A DNA stretch of 64,000 nt from the NCBI GenBank assembly GCA_047967505.1, contig CM106538.1; one strand, written 5' to 3'. Made by a program: the position numbers and the translations under genes. The number at the start of each line of letters is the position of its first letter. The stretch's first letter is position 1. The notes under the pieces are model-generated. The model was not told the origin of the DNA, did no database searches, and was given only the letters and a program-made list of their open reading frames with translations. Source of the stretch: Dipteris shenzhenensis. Lineage: Eukaryota > Polypodiophyta > Polypodiopsida > Gleicheniales. Below are positions 34,617 to 45,042 of the stretch, one piece after another.

Positions 34617-35450
34617 TATCGTAGGCAGTCATCTACATCATCGTCTAGCCATGGTCTGCGATTAGATTGTTGCCATGTTAGAATTTATTGGTCATCAAAG
34701 CCAAGATCATGATAATTCAATGGGATGAGGGGCCTAGGCGATCATTTACATCATCGTCTAGCCATGACGAGCGATTGCCATGGGAGAATTTCTTGGTCAT
34801 CGGAGCCAAGATCATAATAATTCAATGGGATGATGGGGGAGGAACGGTGGCACATACACCCAGCTTTGTTTTTGGTAGCCTAGACCTAGCGTAGGTGGTC
34901 ATATACATCATCGTCTAGCCATGACGTGTGATTAGATGGTTGCCATGGGAGAATTTCTCAATCATTGGAAAATTCTAATAGTCTGATATGTTCTTACAGT
35001 CTATCTCAAGCTTAATGCTAATCTAAGTGTGTGAATTAGATGGATTGTTAGTATAGTCTGATTCTGACTCAATGCTAATTGGGCCTGTGAACTAGATGGC
35101 CCCTCATGCAAAGTCATTGTTATTACAATCAACTGAAGAAAGGCAAGATCAAAACATGACATCAGATTAGCATTGAGTCAGTTCATTAGGCTAATAACAA
35201 TAGTTCTCATTCTAAACTATTGTTATTACAGCATGATAAGCCGACTGAATGCTAATCTAAGCTTGTGAACTAGATGGTCCCCCATGCAAAGTCATTGTTA
35301 TTACAGTCTGATGCTAGCTCAATGCTATTCTAAGCCTACTATGAATTAAATAGTCCCTCATGCACAATCATTTTTATTATAGTCTAATTCTGACTGAATG
35401 CTAATCTGAACCTATGAATTAGATGGTCCCTCATGCACAATCATTGTCAC
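34617..35450 (+). repeat. Two adjacent short-repeat clusters
   Basis: At 34617-34990 three copies of a ~110-150-bp block centre on ACATCATCGTCTAGCCATG. At 34990-35450 there are at least four copies of a block with CTAGATGGTCCCYCATGCA and TCATTGTTATTACA, the last ones about 73 bp apart. Confidence 0.8.
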
Positions 35451-35568
35451 TAAAACAAGCTCGGTGGTTGTTTGCGATTAGTATACTGTTTCGGATTTAC
35501 ATTTTCCCTTCTTTGGGATTTATTGATTGGGATTTACTGAAACAAGCACGGTGATTGTTTGGGATTTA

Positions 35569-36222
35569 CTAAAGGTTATATTTTGTGGGGGTTGTAGTAT
35601 TTCTCCAAAAACCACCAATGGGATTACCATGCATGGGAATCCTATCTGTATGTTGTTGCAACTCTCTTGTGGGTGTGCGTATTGGATTATCCAATTCTTG
35701 AAGCTCATTGATGGAATCATTAACGGTGTCTTCCATAGAAATCTCAAGGGAGCTTGGAGGGACATGTGGTCTTGGGGGAGAGCACGATGTTATAGAAGAA
35801 AAGCTTGAGGTCGAAGCAAGTAGTGATTTCGAGAAGTTAGAAGTAGGGATGTTGGAGAAAAGTGGAGGGAGAGCTGGACAAATTGACTCAGCAACTTGAT
35901 AATCCTCAAGGGATGGATTGTCAAGTGTTGGAAAAAAGTTAGGTGTAACTGGATGATAGGAGTTAGATTCTTGGATTAGGCGATAGCATTGAGAGGCGTG
36001 GGCAAAGAGGCATGGCAAGGAATATGGATTAGCATGGATTTTTGGAAAGGTATGGAGGATAGTACTAGAGTTAGGTAGGGATGTTAGTAGATCAGAAGAG
36101 AGAGTGGCAAGATAGGGGAGATTAGATTGAAGGTAGACCATATATTCCTTTGGTAGATCCCTATCGCTTCTGGTAGGCATTGACAACTTTAATTTTGGAT
36201 TTTTCTGGGAGTTGTATCCCAT
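35569..36222 (-). CDS. Hypothetical ORF, about 217 codons, inside the 9.29-kb segment
   Basis: On the reverse strand a frame from an ATG at 36222 (MGYNSQKNPK) to the stop at 35569 is open and rich in Ser, Pro and Leu. The frame also continues upstream into the MITE at 36239-36484, which is not original. I recognise no domain or catalytic motif. It could be a transposon-encoded protein, a gag-like ORF, or chance. It lies on the opposite strand to the nearby LTR-like sequence. Confidence 0.3.
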   Translation of the reverse strand: MGYNSQKNPKLKLSMPTRSDRDLPKEYMVYLQSNLPYLATLSSDLLTSLPNSSTILHTFPKIHANPYSLPCLFAHASQCYRLIQESNSYHPVTPNFFPTLDNPSLEDYQVAESICPALPPLFSNIPTSNFSKSLLASTSSFSSITSCSPPRPHVPPSSLEISMEDTVNDSINELQELDNPIRTPTRELQQHTDRIPMHGNPIGGFWRNTTTPTKYNL

Positions 36223-36238
36223 GGAATTTGTGACAAAG

Positions 36239-36484
36239 CTCGGGGGGGTCACTATATATAAACCCTCTATACCACGTGTGTTCAAGGCCTATTTCTAAAA
36301 TCCCTTATCTGTAAATTTTTCATCAATAAAATGTACCCCTTTTCTATACAAATCTGTAAATTTTTTCTAAAACTATTTTAAATAGTCCCTTATGTATATT
36401 TATTTCTGTAAATTTTAGAAATAAAAAATATCCTTCTGTTGAACTCACGTGATAGGGTTACATATGATGAGTGACCCCCCCGAG
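36239..36484 (+). mobile_element. MITE family X, copy 3 (246 bp)
   Basis: Perfect 8-bp target duplication TGACAAAG (36231-36238, 36485-36492). Termini CTCGGGGGGGTCACT inverted. Internal sequence matches copies at 9517 and 22878 closely. The left CACGTG is kept; the right CTCACGTGAT is also kept. Confidence 0.95.
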
Positions 36485-36549
36485 TGACAAAGTGAGGGAT
36501 CAAGGAGGATCAAAGCACCACAAGAGAGATATAGGGTAGCAAACACTCA

Positions 36550-37154
36550 ATCTATTGCAAATATGTACTCAACAATACATGATAGGCTTCTTATATAGAG
36601 AGAGCCTTTAGAATAGTCATCTGTGGGATCCTCTGATCTACATCTCTCCTTGTGGATATCCTTGATCCACATCTCTACATCATGTAGTCCACATCCTAGG
36701 GTGGCTACTTTAATTCTTTCCTATACCATACCTTAGCCTTTAATCTATGTGCTCATGGCACCATATCTCAATACCTCCCCTTGGTGCCATGATCCTTTGG
36801 CTACTGCAAGGTGGTCAGATGTGAGTTGTTGGAACTATCGGAGTCCTACTGTGTGTGGTCCTAGAGTCCGAGGAGTGTCCTACAGTTGTGTGAGTGTGAA
36901 GAGTCTTGAGGCCACTTGTGCCACCTCATGTGCTAGGTGTGATTGCTCCCCTAGATTATAGGATTTAGATTCTCTTGTGTGTGACCTCATCTATGAGGTG
37001 TCAGTGTGGGAAGATAAGGCTTGCCCAGCCTATAATGTACTTGCTACGATTTAACCATCTATCAACATCAGCTATTGTGCCTCAGCTCTTGTCTCCAATC
37101 ATGTGATGAGTATCTCTCACCCTCTTCCCATTTTCAACAAATGGTATCAGAGCT
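36550..37154 (+). repeat. Possible LTR end with primer binding site
   Basis: TGGTATCAGAGCT at 37142-37154 matches the initiator tRNA-Met primer site. Upstream sequence ends CAACA (37139) and has a TATA-like TCTTATATAGAGAG (about 36590), as an LTR would. The LTR start is not defined, and no gag is recognised downstream before 38021. Confidence 0.45.
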
Positions 37155-38013
37155 CGGGTAGCTCCACATACTATTTCTGCCCGCCATTGTTACTACTAAA
37201 CCAACAAAAATGCATTTTGTTGCCAGTGCCTACCTCATCTAGCCTTAACTATCATACAACTAGCCTATCATATTCATCAATGTAATGTGTGGGGAATCTA
37301 TCGGTACACGGGTCTTCAAAGATGTAAAAGATCTCACTGGATTACATTGTTGAGCATGTCAAGATGGCTTGATTTGATAGATTAGAATATGTGAAAAATT
37401 ACAACTTGGATAGTAGGAGAGAGCAAACTAGTTTAAAAATTTATCAGGTCTCAAGTGAAGGAACAACGGAGGAACAGAGATGGAAAGCCATAGAGGAAAT
37501 GACATTTTTCCTCCTGCTTGTCCTGAGCTTGATGAAATCATTTTGCAAGGGGTCCCTCGACAACCCAAGATTGTCATAGATGAGATTGATTGCTTGGAGG
37601 AGGAATAGAGAGTTTCCAAGAGTTTCATTAACAAGATCGTCATATTGCAAGAGGAACTGTGGGAAGGCCTTCAATACTATAAAAACCCACAGTTTGCGAA
37701 GTATGTCGGGGCTCCCACTATACAAATTGCGAGCCCTTGTCTTGGAATCCTTGCGTAAATATAAAGTCCTTCAAAGATCTTAGACTTGATCTCTTGGAAT
37801 CTTGGATATATATTACCCGAAACTTTTTTAGGGGCTGACCACCCCTCTAATACAGTTGACTTTTCAATAGAACTTGAGTTAAGTAGTAAATTGTCTCCTT
37901 TGAAAAAAAAGTCTTTGTATTTATCCATACTTAGATATGATGGTGGTCTCTTTTCAAAATGTAGAAGAGTAAAACTTGGTTGTATACTACCCGGGTATAT
38001 AACTTTAGGGGCT
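37155..38013. other. Unassigned sequence, possibly the interior of an LTR element
   Basis: Follows a primer-site-like sequence, but no retrotransposon domain is readable. A 33-bp phrase (TATTACCCG...AGGGGCTGAC) near 37805 recurs imperfectly near 37985. Confidence 0.35.
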
Positions 38014-38021
38014 GACTATAC

Positions 38022-38586
38022 CCCGGGGGATTCACAAGGGGAAACTTATGATATCACGTGAGTGTACAATAGGGGGGTTTTTTGAAATGTGGCATAAGCT
38101 TATACATTAGGGGTGGGGGCCCTTTTTTAATTTTTCTCAATCTTAAATTTAAGTTAGGGGGGCCTTGACATCTTTGGAGAGGAAGAGGGAGGAGTATAGG
38201 GAAATACAAGTTTTTACACCCTAAACATAAAAAGTACACACATGCACATTTGACTGGTGACAATCGGCCATGCACCAATTGCACATGAACTAAGCCCGAT
38301 CTATAGCTAGTTTTAGGACATGGTAGGGAAACAAATGAATAATACCCATTGGTGAATGTTTGAAGATGGTCTAATCTATATCATCTAAATTTTCTTATGG
38401 TGTAATCCAAATAATTAAGAAAGAACGTAGATTTAAGGAAGGGGGGGCATAGTGCACTTTTAGCGATATCCTTATAAGCTTCAATAGGGGTGTTTTATTA
38501 TCCTACATAGACAGTATATAGGGGGTTTTCTTGAAGTTCATGCACGCAGGTGACGTCCCCCTTGTACTAAGAGTGAATCCCCCGGG
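38022..38586 (+). mobile_element. Element Y: 565-bp MITE-like element
   Basis: Flanked by a perfect 8-bp target duplication GACTATAC (38014-38021, 38587-38594). Termini are perfect 14-bp inverted repeats CCCGGGGGATTCAC. Subterminal ATCACGTGAG occurs on the left. The termini resemble family X (CTCGGGGGGGTCAC), indicating the same superfamily. No transposase frame. Confidence 0.92.
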
Positions 38587-38639
38587 GACTATACATTTGG
38601 ATTTTCTATATAACTTCAATTTTACCATTTATGCGTCCT

Positions 38640-38790
38640 TGAATATGACTGCTTCACTCAGTTCGACTTTGTAATTTGAAAATGTTGCATTTAGTTGGAT
38701 TCAAAGGTTTTATTTTCTTATGACTACTTCACTCAGTTGGACTTTATAATTTGAAAATGTTTCCCTGAGTTGGACTTTATAATTTGATGG
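38640..38790 (+). repeat. 72-bp tandem repeat, about 2.5 copies
   Basis: Repeats of CTTCACTCAGTTSGACTTTR then TAATTTGAAAATGTT at about 38650 and 38722, and a shorter third copy near 38768. Confidence 0.8.
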
Positions 38791-39779
38791 ACATTTTCTA
38801 ATAATACAGTACGATTCTATAGCTTGCAATGCATTTAGGATTTGTGGGTGATGGCTGAATTCTAATAATAGATCAAGAGAACTAGCCTAAAGGGGACTAT
38901 TTTAGTATAGCACTTTGACAACAATACAATTCGTTTTAGATAGCAAAGCAGTAGTGCAGGATAAGTGGTCAGGATAAGTGTGCACCAGTGCAATGGTTGG
39001 TTGCACACTAGGATATTAATTGCCACCAGTGCATTGGTTTGCTTCTATTATTACAAGATCAATGGCATGCAATTCATTCGTTTAGGATTTGTGGTCACCC
39101 ATGGATTTGTGGTCACAGCTCGGTGGTTGAAATTTGACAATAGTTAAAGGGAACCAGCCTAAAGGGGACACCAAATGCCTTTTCTAATATTTCACCAGCT
39201 CGGTGGTTAAATCTCACAAAAGTTATAGAGAACTAGCATGTTTGTGGGAGCTATTTTCCTTGTGTGCAACCAAGGAAAATGCAATTGGATACATGACATC
39301 CCATAAGATAACTAAAAACAAGCATGGTGGTTGTTTTCCATATACTAAAAACAAGCGCGGTGGTTTTTTGGGACATATGATGCGGATCCAGGTGGCCTTT
39401 CTTGCGACACATGATGAGGATCTAGGTGGCCTACAGACTGCACATTCAAGGAGACATGGGCATCGATCCCCATGGAGCAATGCTCCAATACGACTAGATC
39501 TCAAGTCATTCACAACTTGCTTGCATAGGTCAAAGCCTATGTGTGTTTGGCAAATTGGCAACAATAAACATCCTTGTCTTTGAGTTTCCTAACGTACCAG
39601 GCTTCCAATTCTCAAAGCTCCTCTGTCCAATTGAAATGTTAGGATTCTGATCCATAAAATTGAGATACAATCCATTTCCTAACCCAACATGCAGGGCCCC
39701 TTTTTGCAATACGAGGAAAACACAACAAAATAATGTATGTGGAAATTAAATTTAACTAATTTAAGTACTAAGAAACACA

Positions 39780-40310
39780 ATAATTTCAACCACCGAGGTG
39801 GTCAACAACTAATGTCTGTTCAACCGCACTGGTGTTTGAGCTGAACCAATAATGGTTGCATGGCATTCCAACCACCGGGTTGGTTTAGTAAAATAACAAT
39901 ATATTGTTGTTCTGTTGCAAAACATATTGTTGTTACTTTCTGTTCAACCACACTGGTTCAGGACAATCACATAACTAATGTTTGAGCTAACCCAACCATG
40001 ATTACGTGATGTTCCAACCACCGAGTTGGTTTAGGACAATCACATTAAGTCCAAGCTAAGCCTGGTTCTGGTGTTTGATCTGAACCAACCACACGGTTGC
40101 ATGATATTCCAACCACCAGGATGGTTTAGGACAATCACATTAAGTCCAGGCCAGCCTAATAAACTATCCCAAAGCTCAATCACAAACAACCACCAGGATG
40201 GTTTAGGCAACCACTGACATGTATTGTCTCAAGAAATGAAACAAGTAAATTATCCCAAATCTCAATCAAAAACAACCACCGAGATGGTTTAGGCAACCAC
40301 TGACCTACGT
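39780..40310 (+). repeat. Cluster of imperfect palindromes AACCACC-N-TGGTT
   Basis: At least nine copies of a 16-18-bp near-palindrome such as CCAACCACCGAGTTGGTTT and CAACCACCAGGATGGTTT, 50-70 bp apart, often followed by AGGACAATCACAT. Related single motifs lie at 33350-33480, 35461-35560 and 39115-39370. Confidence 0.85.
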
Positions 40311-41877
40311 TGTATCAAGCATGTGTATGATGTGCTCGTTAAACATCTTGCATGTCATCTACTTTCTACAGATGTCCTTGTTATTTGGAGAAACTCTGGA
40401 GATATCCACGAAGAGTGGAAGCAATGCCTAATCATCCCCATCCAATTAGTCTATGGGCTTTAACAGAACGCAAGAAAAGGAGAGACAATCTAAGTGTAGA
40501 TCATTGCAATAGTGGTGACGTTTTGGCACGAAAATACGAGGTGTTGATAGGGTTGTCACTCTATGAGCTTTAGGGTGCAGGAGGCTAAAGCTTATGAAGA
40601 CTTGAGACTAGTATTTACTTGACTAGCCTGATGTTGCTTCCTTGAATGCTACCACCAATCATGACATCACAACTCGTTTTCTTCGCTTTGATGGCAATGA
40701 TTGAATGTGTGCATCTACAAGTGCTTCTTGTTGTTGCTCTGCAAGGAGTCTTCTGTTCCTTGTGCCCTGACCAAGATTTTTAGATTTTCTATCTTGTAGC
40801 CTCTATTTGCTTCTCTTGCAAGCCATGGCGAGTTGCATGTTGCCATGGCGATGATGAGTGCAAGACGACAATGCCAAACCAAAATAGAGAGAAGCTAGCT
40901 TGTGAGGCAAGCAAAGAACATAAGACAACTTACCCGAAAGAAGACGATGGCAAACCAAAGTCTACGCAAGGTCAAGTTGAGGTGTGTGCGGGTTACAAGG
41001 CAGGGGCATGTTGCAGGTACTTAATCTTCCAAGATTTGATGGGCGGGAGGTGTGAAAATTCAAAATTTGCGGGAGTAGTAAAATTTTAGCAGTCGGTTTT
41101 CCCCCCTCCGATGATGCACGTTAGCAAAATTGGATATCCCAAACAAGTGCAATGTGGCCTAAAATTCTTCAAAACACAAATAGGCCAAAGGGCACGCTAT
41201 CGAGTTTGATGCAATGACCTTTGGCATGCTTATGAGCCATATAACAAGCAAGTGCATGGAAAAATAAACAATTCAAAATTATAAATAGTGTTGAATTTAT
41301 TAAAATATCTTTTCACATGCACAAATTACACTTTTCCAACAGCTTCCATTTTAGGGTAAATCTAGATACCAATAGCAACACTTATCAATGTTTTAAGACA
41401 CCATGTAGTAGTCCCACTAGTTTGGATTCCAAATTTTCAATCTGTTTTGGTTTTTAACAAATCAAAAAAAGTTATGGAGCATGCCCTCAAATGGTATAGC
41501 ATAACATTGGAGACCCGTTAATCCATGCCTAATGCTCTCATTTAGGTGTGTCCTTGGGTTGAGGATAAGCTCAGGTAGTGTTCTTTTGAATGATTATTTG
41601 GTTACATGTATGTATAGAACAAAATTTTGATGTTTTTGAATAAATTGCTATATCTTATAGTCTTCCGAGGATGCATGCTTCACATACAAGATAGCACTTG
41701 TAATGCTTTAACGGTCGTGTTCCAAATTTTTATTCCATAATTTTTTGCTCTCATGTCCAAGTTTGGAATGTGTACTACAACTTGAAGACAAAGTTTGTCG
41801 AATTCCGTTGAGCAATGCATAAGTTATGGGCCTTGCAGGATACCTATATATAGAAAAGTCCCGGAACCTCCCAAAAA
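40311..41877. other. Right part of the 9.29-kb segment without recognised genes
   Basis: Short frames only (for example 40352-40573, 40871-41089). No known motif. Confidence 0.45.
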
Positions 41878-41905
41878 TGGCTACACCCAAGCAAACAATG
41901 ACTAG
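41878..41905 (-). repeat. Right terminal inverted repeat of the 9.29-kb segment
   Basis: Reverse strand starts CTAGTCATTG and ends GCTTGGGTGTAGCCA. Homology with the left end stops just inside this block. Confidence 0.75.
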
Positions 41906-43000
41906 GGTACATCCATTTTGTTTGCTACAAATGTTGTTTTGTATACTGCCGTTTCTTAGCAATAGCATTCTTCAAATGCATGCAAGTCTATGAGGACCTG
42001 GCACACGAAACTATGAAGAGCCAAAATCTCCATCAAAATTACACACTAGAGAAAGACCCATATTAACGGGGGGAAACACAATAGACTTACTTGGCCTCTT
42101 TCCATGGCACAAACCTCTTGGATGGTGCATATAGAACCTAATCCCATGGCCACTTGTAGTGTGTCAGCCCTTGCCTCTATCTAATGACGAGCTTGATAGT
42201 AGCTAGTCACTTTTAGAGAATGCTAGCATTTTCTTTTGATATTATGGAGAATTGCTTTGTGAGCTGTCTAAAACAACCACATTAATGCCTGCTTTCGTGA
42301 GCAGTTGCAACCTCTCCTTATCACTTTCTCTAGTCTCGATAGCAGCACCCACAATAAGTTTTCCGTCTAGTCCTAGATAAGGTACGTATGAAGGAGGAAA
42401 CTCTCTCTGCTTTGACAAATCTGTTCTGTGCAATAGCTAGACAACACGTCCTTTCTTAGAAACGACAAGCAAAAAGCTTTCTTACTGCGTACCAATGTCT
42501 ATAAGGCCTCGCTAAAGCTACATCTTGCCGGTGCAGTGTTGAGTTCGGTGGTCATCATCTCTCATCCAATCAATATTTAAGAAGTCAATGTCACGCGATC
42601 AGGCTGCGCTTGTTGCCAACACGAAGAACCAGCGTGTTGGATTCTCTAGCCTTGTGATACTGTGAGAGACATCGACCTCTTGAAACAGAGCTGAGGTTTT
42701 TCTTATGTTCTTTTCACGGAAGATGGAAGCCCCAGATCGAGATTGCTATGAATTGTTACAAGTGCCAACGGCAGCCATAGCAACTGCCATGGAGGATTCA
42801 GTGATGACGATGTCCGTGGCGGAAGAGACACAATGGGTATGCAATTGGATGCGGTGGGTGAGGTGAGAGCTGAGGTCGACGGATTCAACACGAAAGTCGA
42901 TGAAGCCAGAGAGGAAGATGGCATCATCATAACTGTAGGAGAAGCCTTGAGGAACGATTGGGAGGACAGGAAGCCATCAGAAAGGAAGGTCACACACACA
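41906..43000 (-). pseudogene. IMPDH: IMP dehydrogenase pseudogene, 5' part
   Basis: Reverse strand from about 43000: DGFLSSQSFL, frameshift, GFSYSYDDAIFL, IDFRVESVDLSS, THCVSSATDIVITESSMAVA, frameshift, TIHSNLDLGL (42990-42690). Then TSRDIDFL-like sequence (about 42580), LLHRTDLSKQREFPP, LGLDGKLIVGAAIETRES, VVVLDSSQSNSP (42433-42242), a stop, YQARH and MGLGSICTIQEVCA (to 42091). All match IMPDH in order. GTAAGT at 42090-42085 and an AG at 41956-41955 bound a likely 136-bp intron. The next exon codes TAVYKTTFVANK and ends at the insertion (41906). The catalytic loop SICTTQE keeps its Cys but is altered. Frameshifts, stops and small deletions show a dead copy. Confidence 0.85.
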
Positions 43001-43827
43001 ACAAGAGAGATTTGAATGCTTTGGAGTCTTCGCAAGAAAGAGCAACAATCACTTTAGAATCCACATAAAGGTTGTAATTCAACAATCCCGTTGGAGAGAA
43101 GCACCACCAAGGCAAAAGGATATGGTTGAAACTTCCCTTCCTCTCTTCCTTGTGTCGAACTGCGTCTATGTTTTGCCTCCATTGTGCACAAGAATCAAGA
43201 AACGTGACCATTCTCAACAACCTTTTCCTAGCTACCTATATCTAATCGGATGACGGGGAGCCATTGGATCAAATGAAATCCCATGTGGCTCAAGGAGAGG
43301 CCATCTTTGCTTTTCATGGACTAGGCTGGTCATGTAAAAAGAGCAAATTTTGAATGAGTTGGTTTTTAAACTTTTTAGCTGTATTGTTAATTGTCAAGAG
43401 GAAACCACCTAGGTGGAAAGTGGTCCTTGAATAGAGGTGCCAACTTCCAAGGCTGAGAACTCTCGAGTCAACTGGACAGGTGGGAGTTCGAGTAAAGAAA
43501 GAAATGAGAGGAGCCACGTTGCGTTTGCACGCAAGTGATGAGGAAATATGTCACTCCTTGTCGTTTGCTAGTTGTAGTGATGCCAAAATTGCGTTGCGAG
43601 TTCAAGGATTCCTCTCATGAAGCGCCCATGTTCACTCTACTCTGCTACATCGCTCTTTCTTCATAGTCCCTCCCTTCTCGTAGTCGTCCCTTCTTCTCAT
43701 TCCTGCATTACTTCTTTCGCTTCCCTGACTTTGCACAAGCCGCCCTTCCCCGCTTCACTAGTTTTCTAGCATCTTCATCTCTACGCCTGCCCTTCCCCTA
43801 GCTCCAAATCATCGGAGTTGTATTCCA
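43001..43827. other. Unassigned sequence between the IMPDH pseudogene and the 243-codon ORF
   Basis: No further IMPDH homology upstream of the DGF block. From 43620 the forward strand is C/T-rich (CTTCTCATTCCTGC), as plant 5' leaders often are. Confidence 0.4.
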
Positions 43828-44559
43828 ATGAACTCTCTTCTTCGAAGAAGCCGAAGCAGCCGCACTTCTGAGCCCAACTACCGCAACCTCCCGAAGTCTT
43901 CAGAAGCATTCACTACCCGAACCCGAGACGCGGACACAGAAGTTTCTAGAAAGGCAGCGGCATGGGTATGGTACCAGCGCACAGCCGGTGTAGTAGTCCC
44001 GATGAGGAACATCGTAGAAGGGAAATTTGTCTCCAGATCAGACTGCATCGGCAACAGGCCCAGATCGCGGTTTGAGGCCGAATCAATGAGAGAGTCAGGT
44101 TGCGATTTGTCGTCCAACTTGATAAAGGATTGTGGAACATCTCTCTACGATGAGTTCGAACTGTGGAGCCTTTCAAAACACATGGCTCAGATCGTTCAAA
44201 AATTGGGAGAAAAAGCTTTATCAGAGAAGTCCCCCCAGGCCGATAAAACGAAACAGTGTGACTGTGGCCGCTCTTTCTCAGATCTCTCGGATCCCCAGCG
44301 CTTCGGCCAACGCACTACATATGTGAAAGTAGACACTACGATCGGCCAAACTGATGATACTATGCCGAACCTAGTGGAGACAAATGCTGTAATTATCTCA
44401 GAACAGCGCATGCCCAAGTCGAAGAGGTCAATTATCAGGCGACCACTTTCTGCCGTTCAGAACCTTTGTCGAAAGATTTCGAGATCGAGCGGAGACCCGG
44501 ATTCAACCGGAACTGGAGATGAGAGAGATGAAAGTCCACTGAAAGTTCAAAAGGGATAA
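43828..44559 (+). CDS. Intronless ORF of 243 codons, plant protein of unknown function
   Basis: Open from ATG 43828 to TAA 44557-44559 with composition unlike the surrounding transposons. The N-terminus is basic and Ser/Arg-rich (SLLRRSRSSR). Then come KAAAWVWYQR, a RPRSRFEAE block, and SLYDEFELWSLSKHM with an amphipathic helix after it. The C-terminus is basic (KSKRSIIRR). The layout (A-A-W-x-W-Y-x-R, a P-S-R-[FY]-x-L-E-A-like block, S-L-x-D-x-[FY]-E) recalls a small family of plant proteins of unknown function. That likeness is from memory and was not searched. No signal peptide or membrane segment. It may be a real gene or a retrocopy. No poly(A) tract is evident right after the stop. Confidence 0.55.
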   Translation: MNSLLRRSRSSRTSEPNYRNLPKSSEAFTTRTRDADTEVSRKAAAWVWYQRTAGVVVPMRNIVEGKFVSRSDCIGNRPRSRFEAESMRESGCDLSSNLIKDCGTSLYDEFELWSLSKHMAQIVQKLGEKALSEKSPQADKTKQCDCGRSFSDLSDPQRFGQRTTYVKVDTTIGQTDDTMPNLVETNAVIISEQRMPKSKRSIIRRPLSAVQNLCRKISRSSGDPDSTGTGDERDESPLKVQKG

Positions 44560-44979
44560 AATTTTACTTCAGGGAATCAGAAATTTTGTGCCTATAGACT
44601 TTAAAAAAGATGTGCCTCTGCTTCTCATGAGTGACTTCACGCGGGTTGGCGTTGGCAATGAAGAGCCTAGTGTAAAGTTGATACAGTGAAGAGCCAAAGG
44701 TGAAAGGTTCTTTGTTTGAGTATGATTGTCCTATAGTTTTTTACACGCTTGTAAGTCTCTTTCTCTCTCTTTAAAGCACACTATTAGCATGACCTCTCTA
44801 AGATGCGTGAGAGACTTACCTCCCTCATGTCTCAATGTTGGGATCTTACCTTGCCCTTTAATTGCAAGAAACACAATTTTAGATTTTATTTATAAATGTT
44901 TGAATGCCTCTTATAAAAATTTCAAAGTGGATCTAGATTAAGCCTTGGCATTGCTTTTTGTTGAGAAGAACGTTTTTGG

Positions 44980-44984
<5 letters not shown>

Positions 44985-45018
<34 letters not shown>
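44985..45018 (+). repeat. (TC)n microsatellite
   Basis: Uninterrupted CT dinucleotides for about 34 bases. Confidence 0.95.
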
Positions 45019-45019
<1 letters not shown>

Positions 45020-45042
45020 ATGGAGACCAATAGCTCTATGCT

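Larger units (their letters stand above)
32614..41905. mobile_element. 9.29-kb segment with terminal inverted repeats inserted in an IMPDH exon
   Basis: It separates two parts of one IMPDH exon. Its ends are inverted repeats of 27 and 28 bp (32614-32640; 41878-41905) that match at 22 of 27 positions, sharing CTTGGGTGTAGCCA. GGT occurs once on each side (32611-32613, 41906-41908) as a possible 3-bp target duplication. Inside I find no transposase, but many different short repeat families, a MITE (36239), a 565-bp MITE-like element (38022), an LTR-like piece with a primer site (37142) and an uncharacterised ORF (35569-36222). It resembles a large non-autonomous DNA transposon. Superfamily uncertain; a 3-bp duplication occurs in CACTA and PIF/Harbinger groups. 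Confidence 0.65.

Noticed and set aside
35708-35899. Forward frame opposite the hypothetical ORF
   Set aside because: Overlaps the longer reverse frame and shows no motif.
42703-43035. 110-codon frame starting MRRLQSIQ
   Set aside because: It switches in and out of the IMPDH frame; the real signal is the IMPDH homology in the neighbouring frame.
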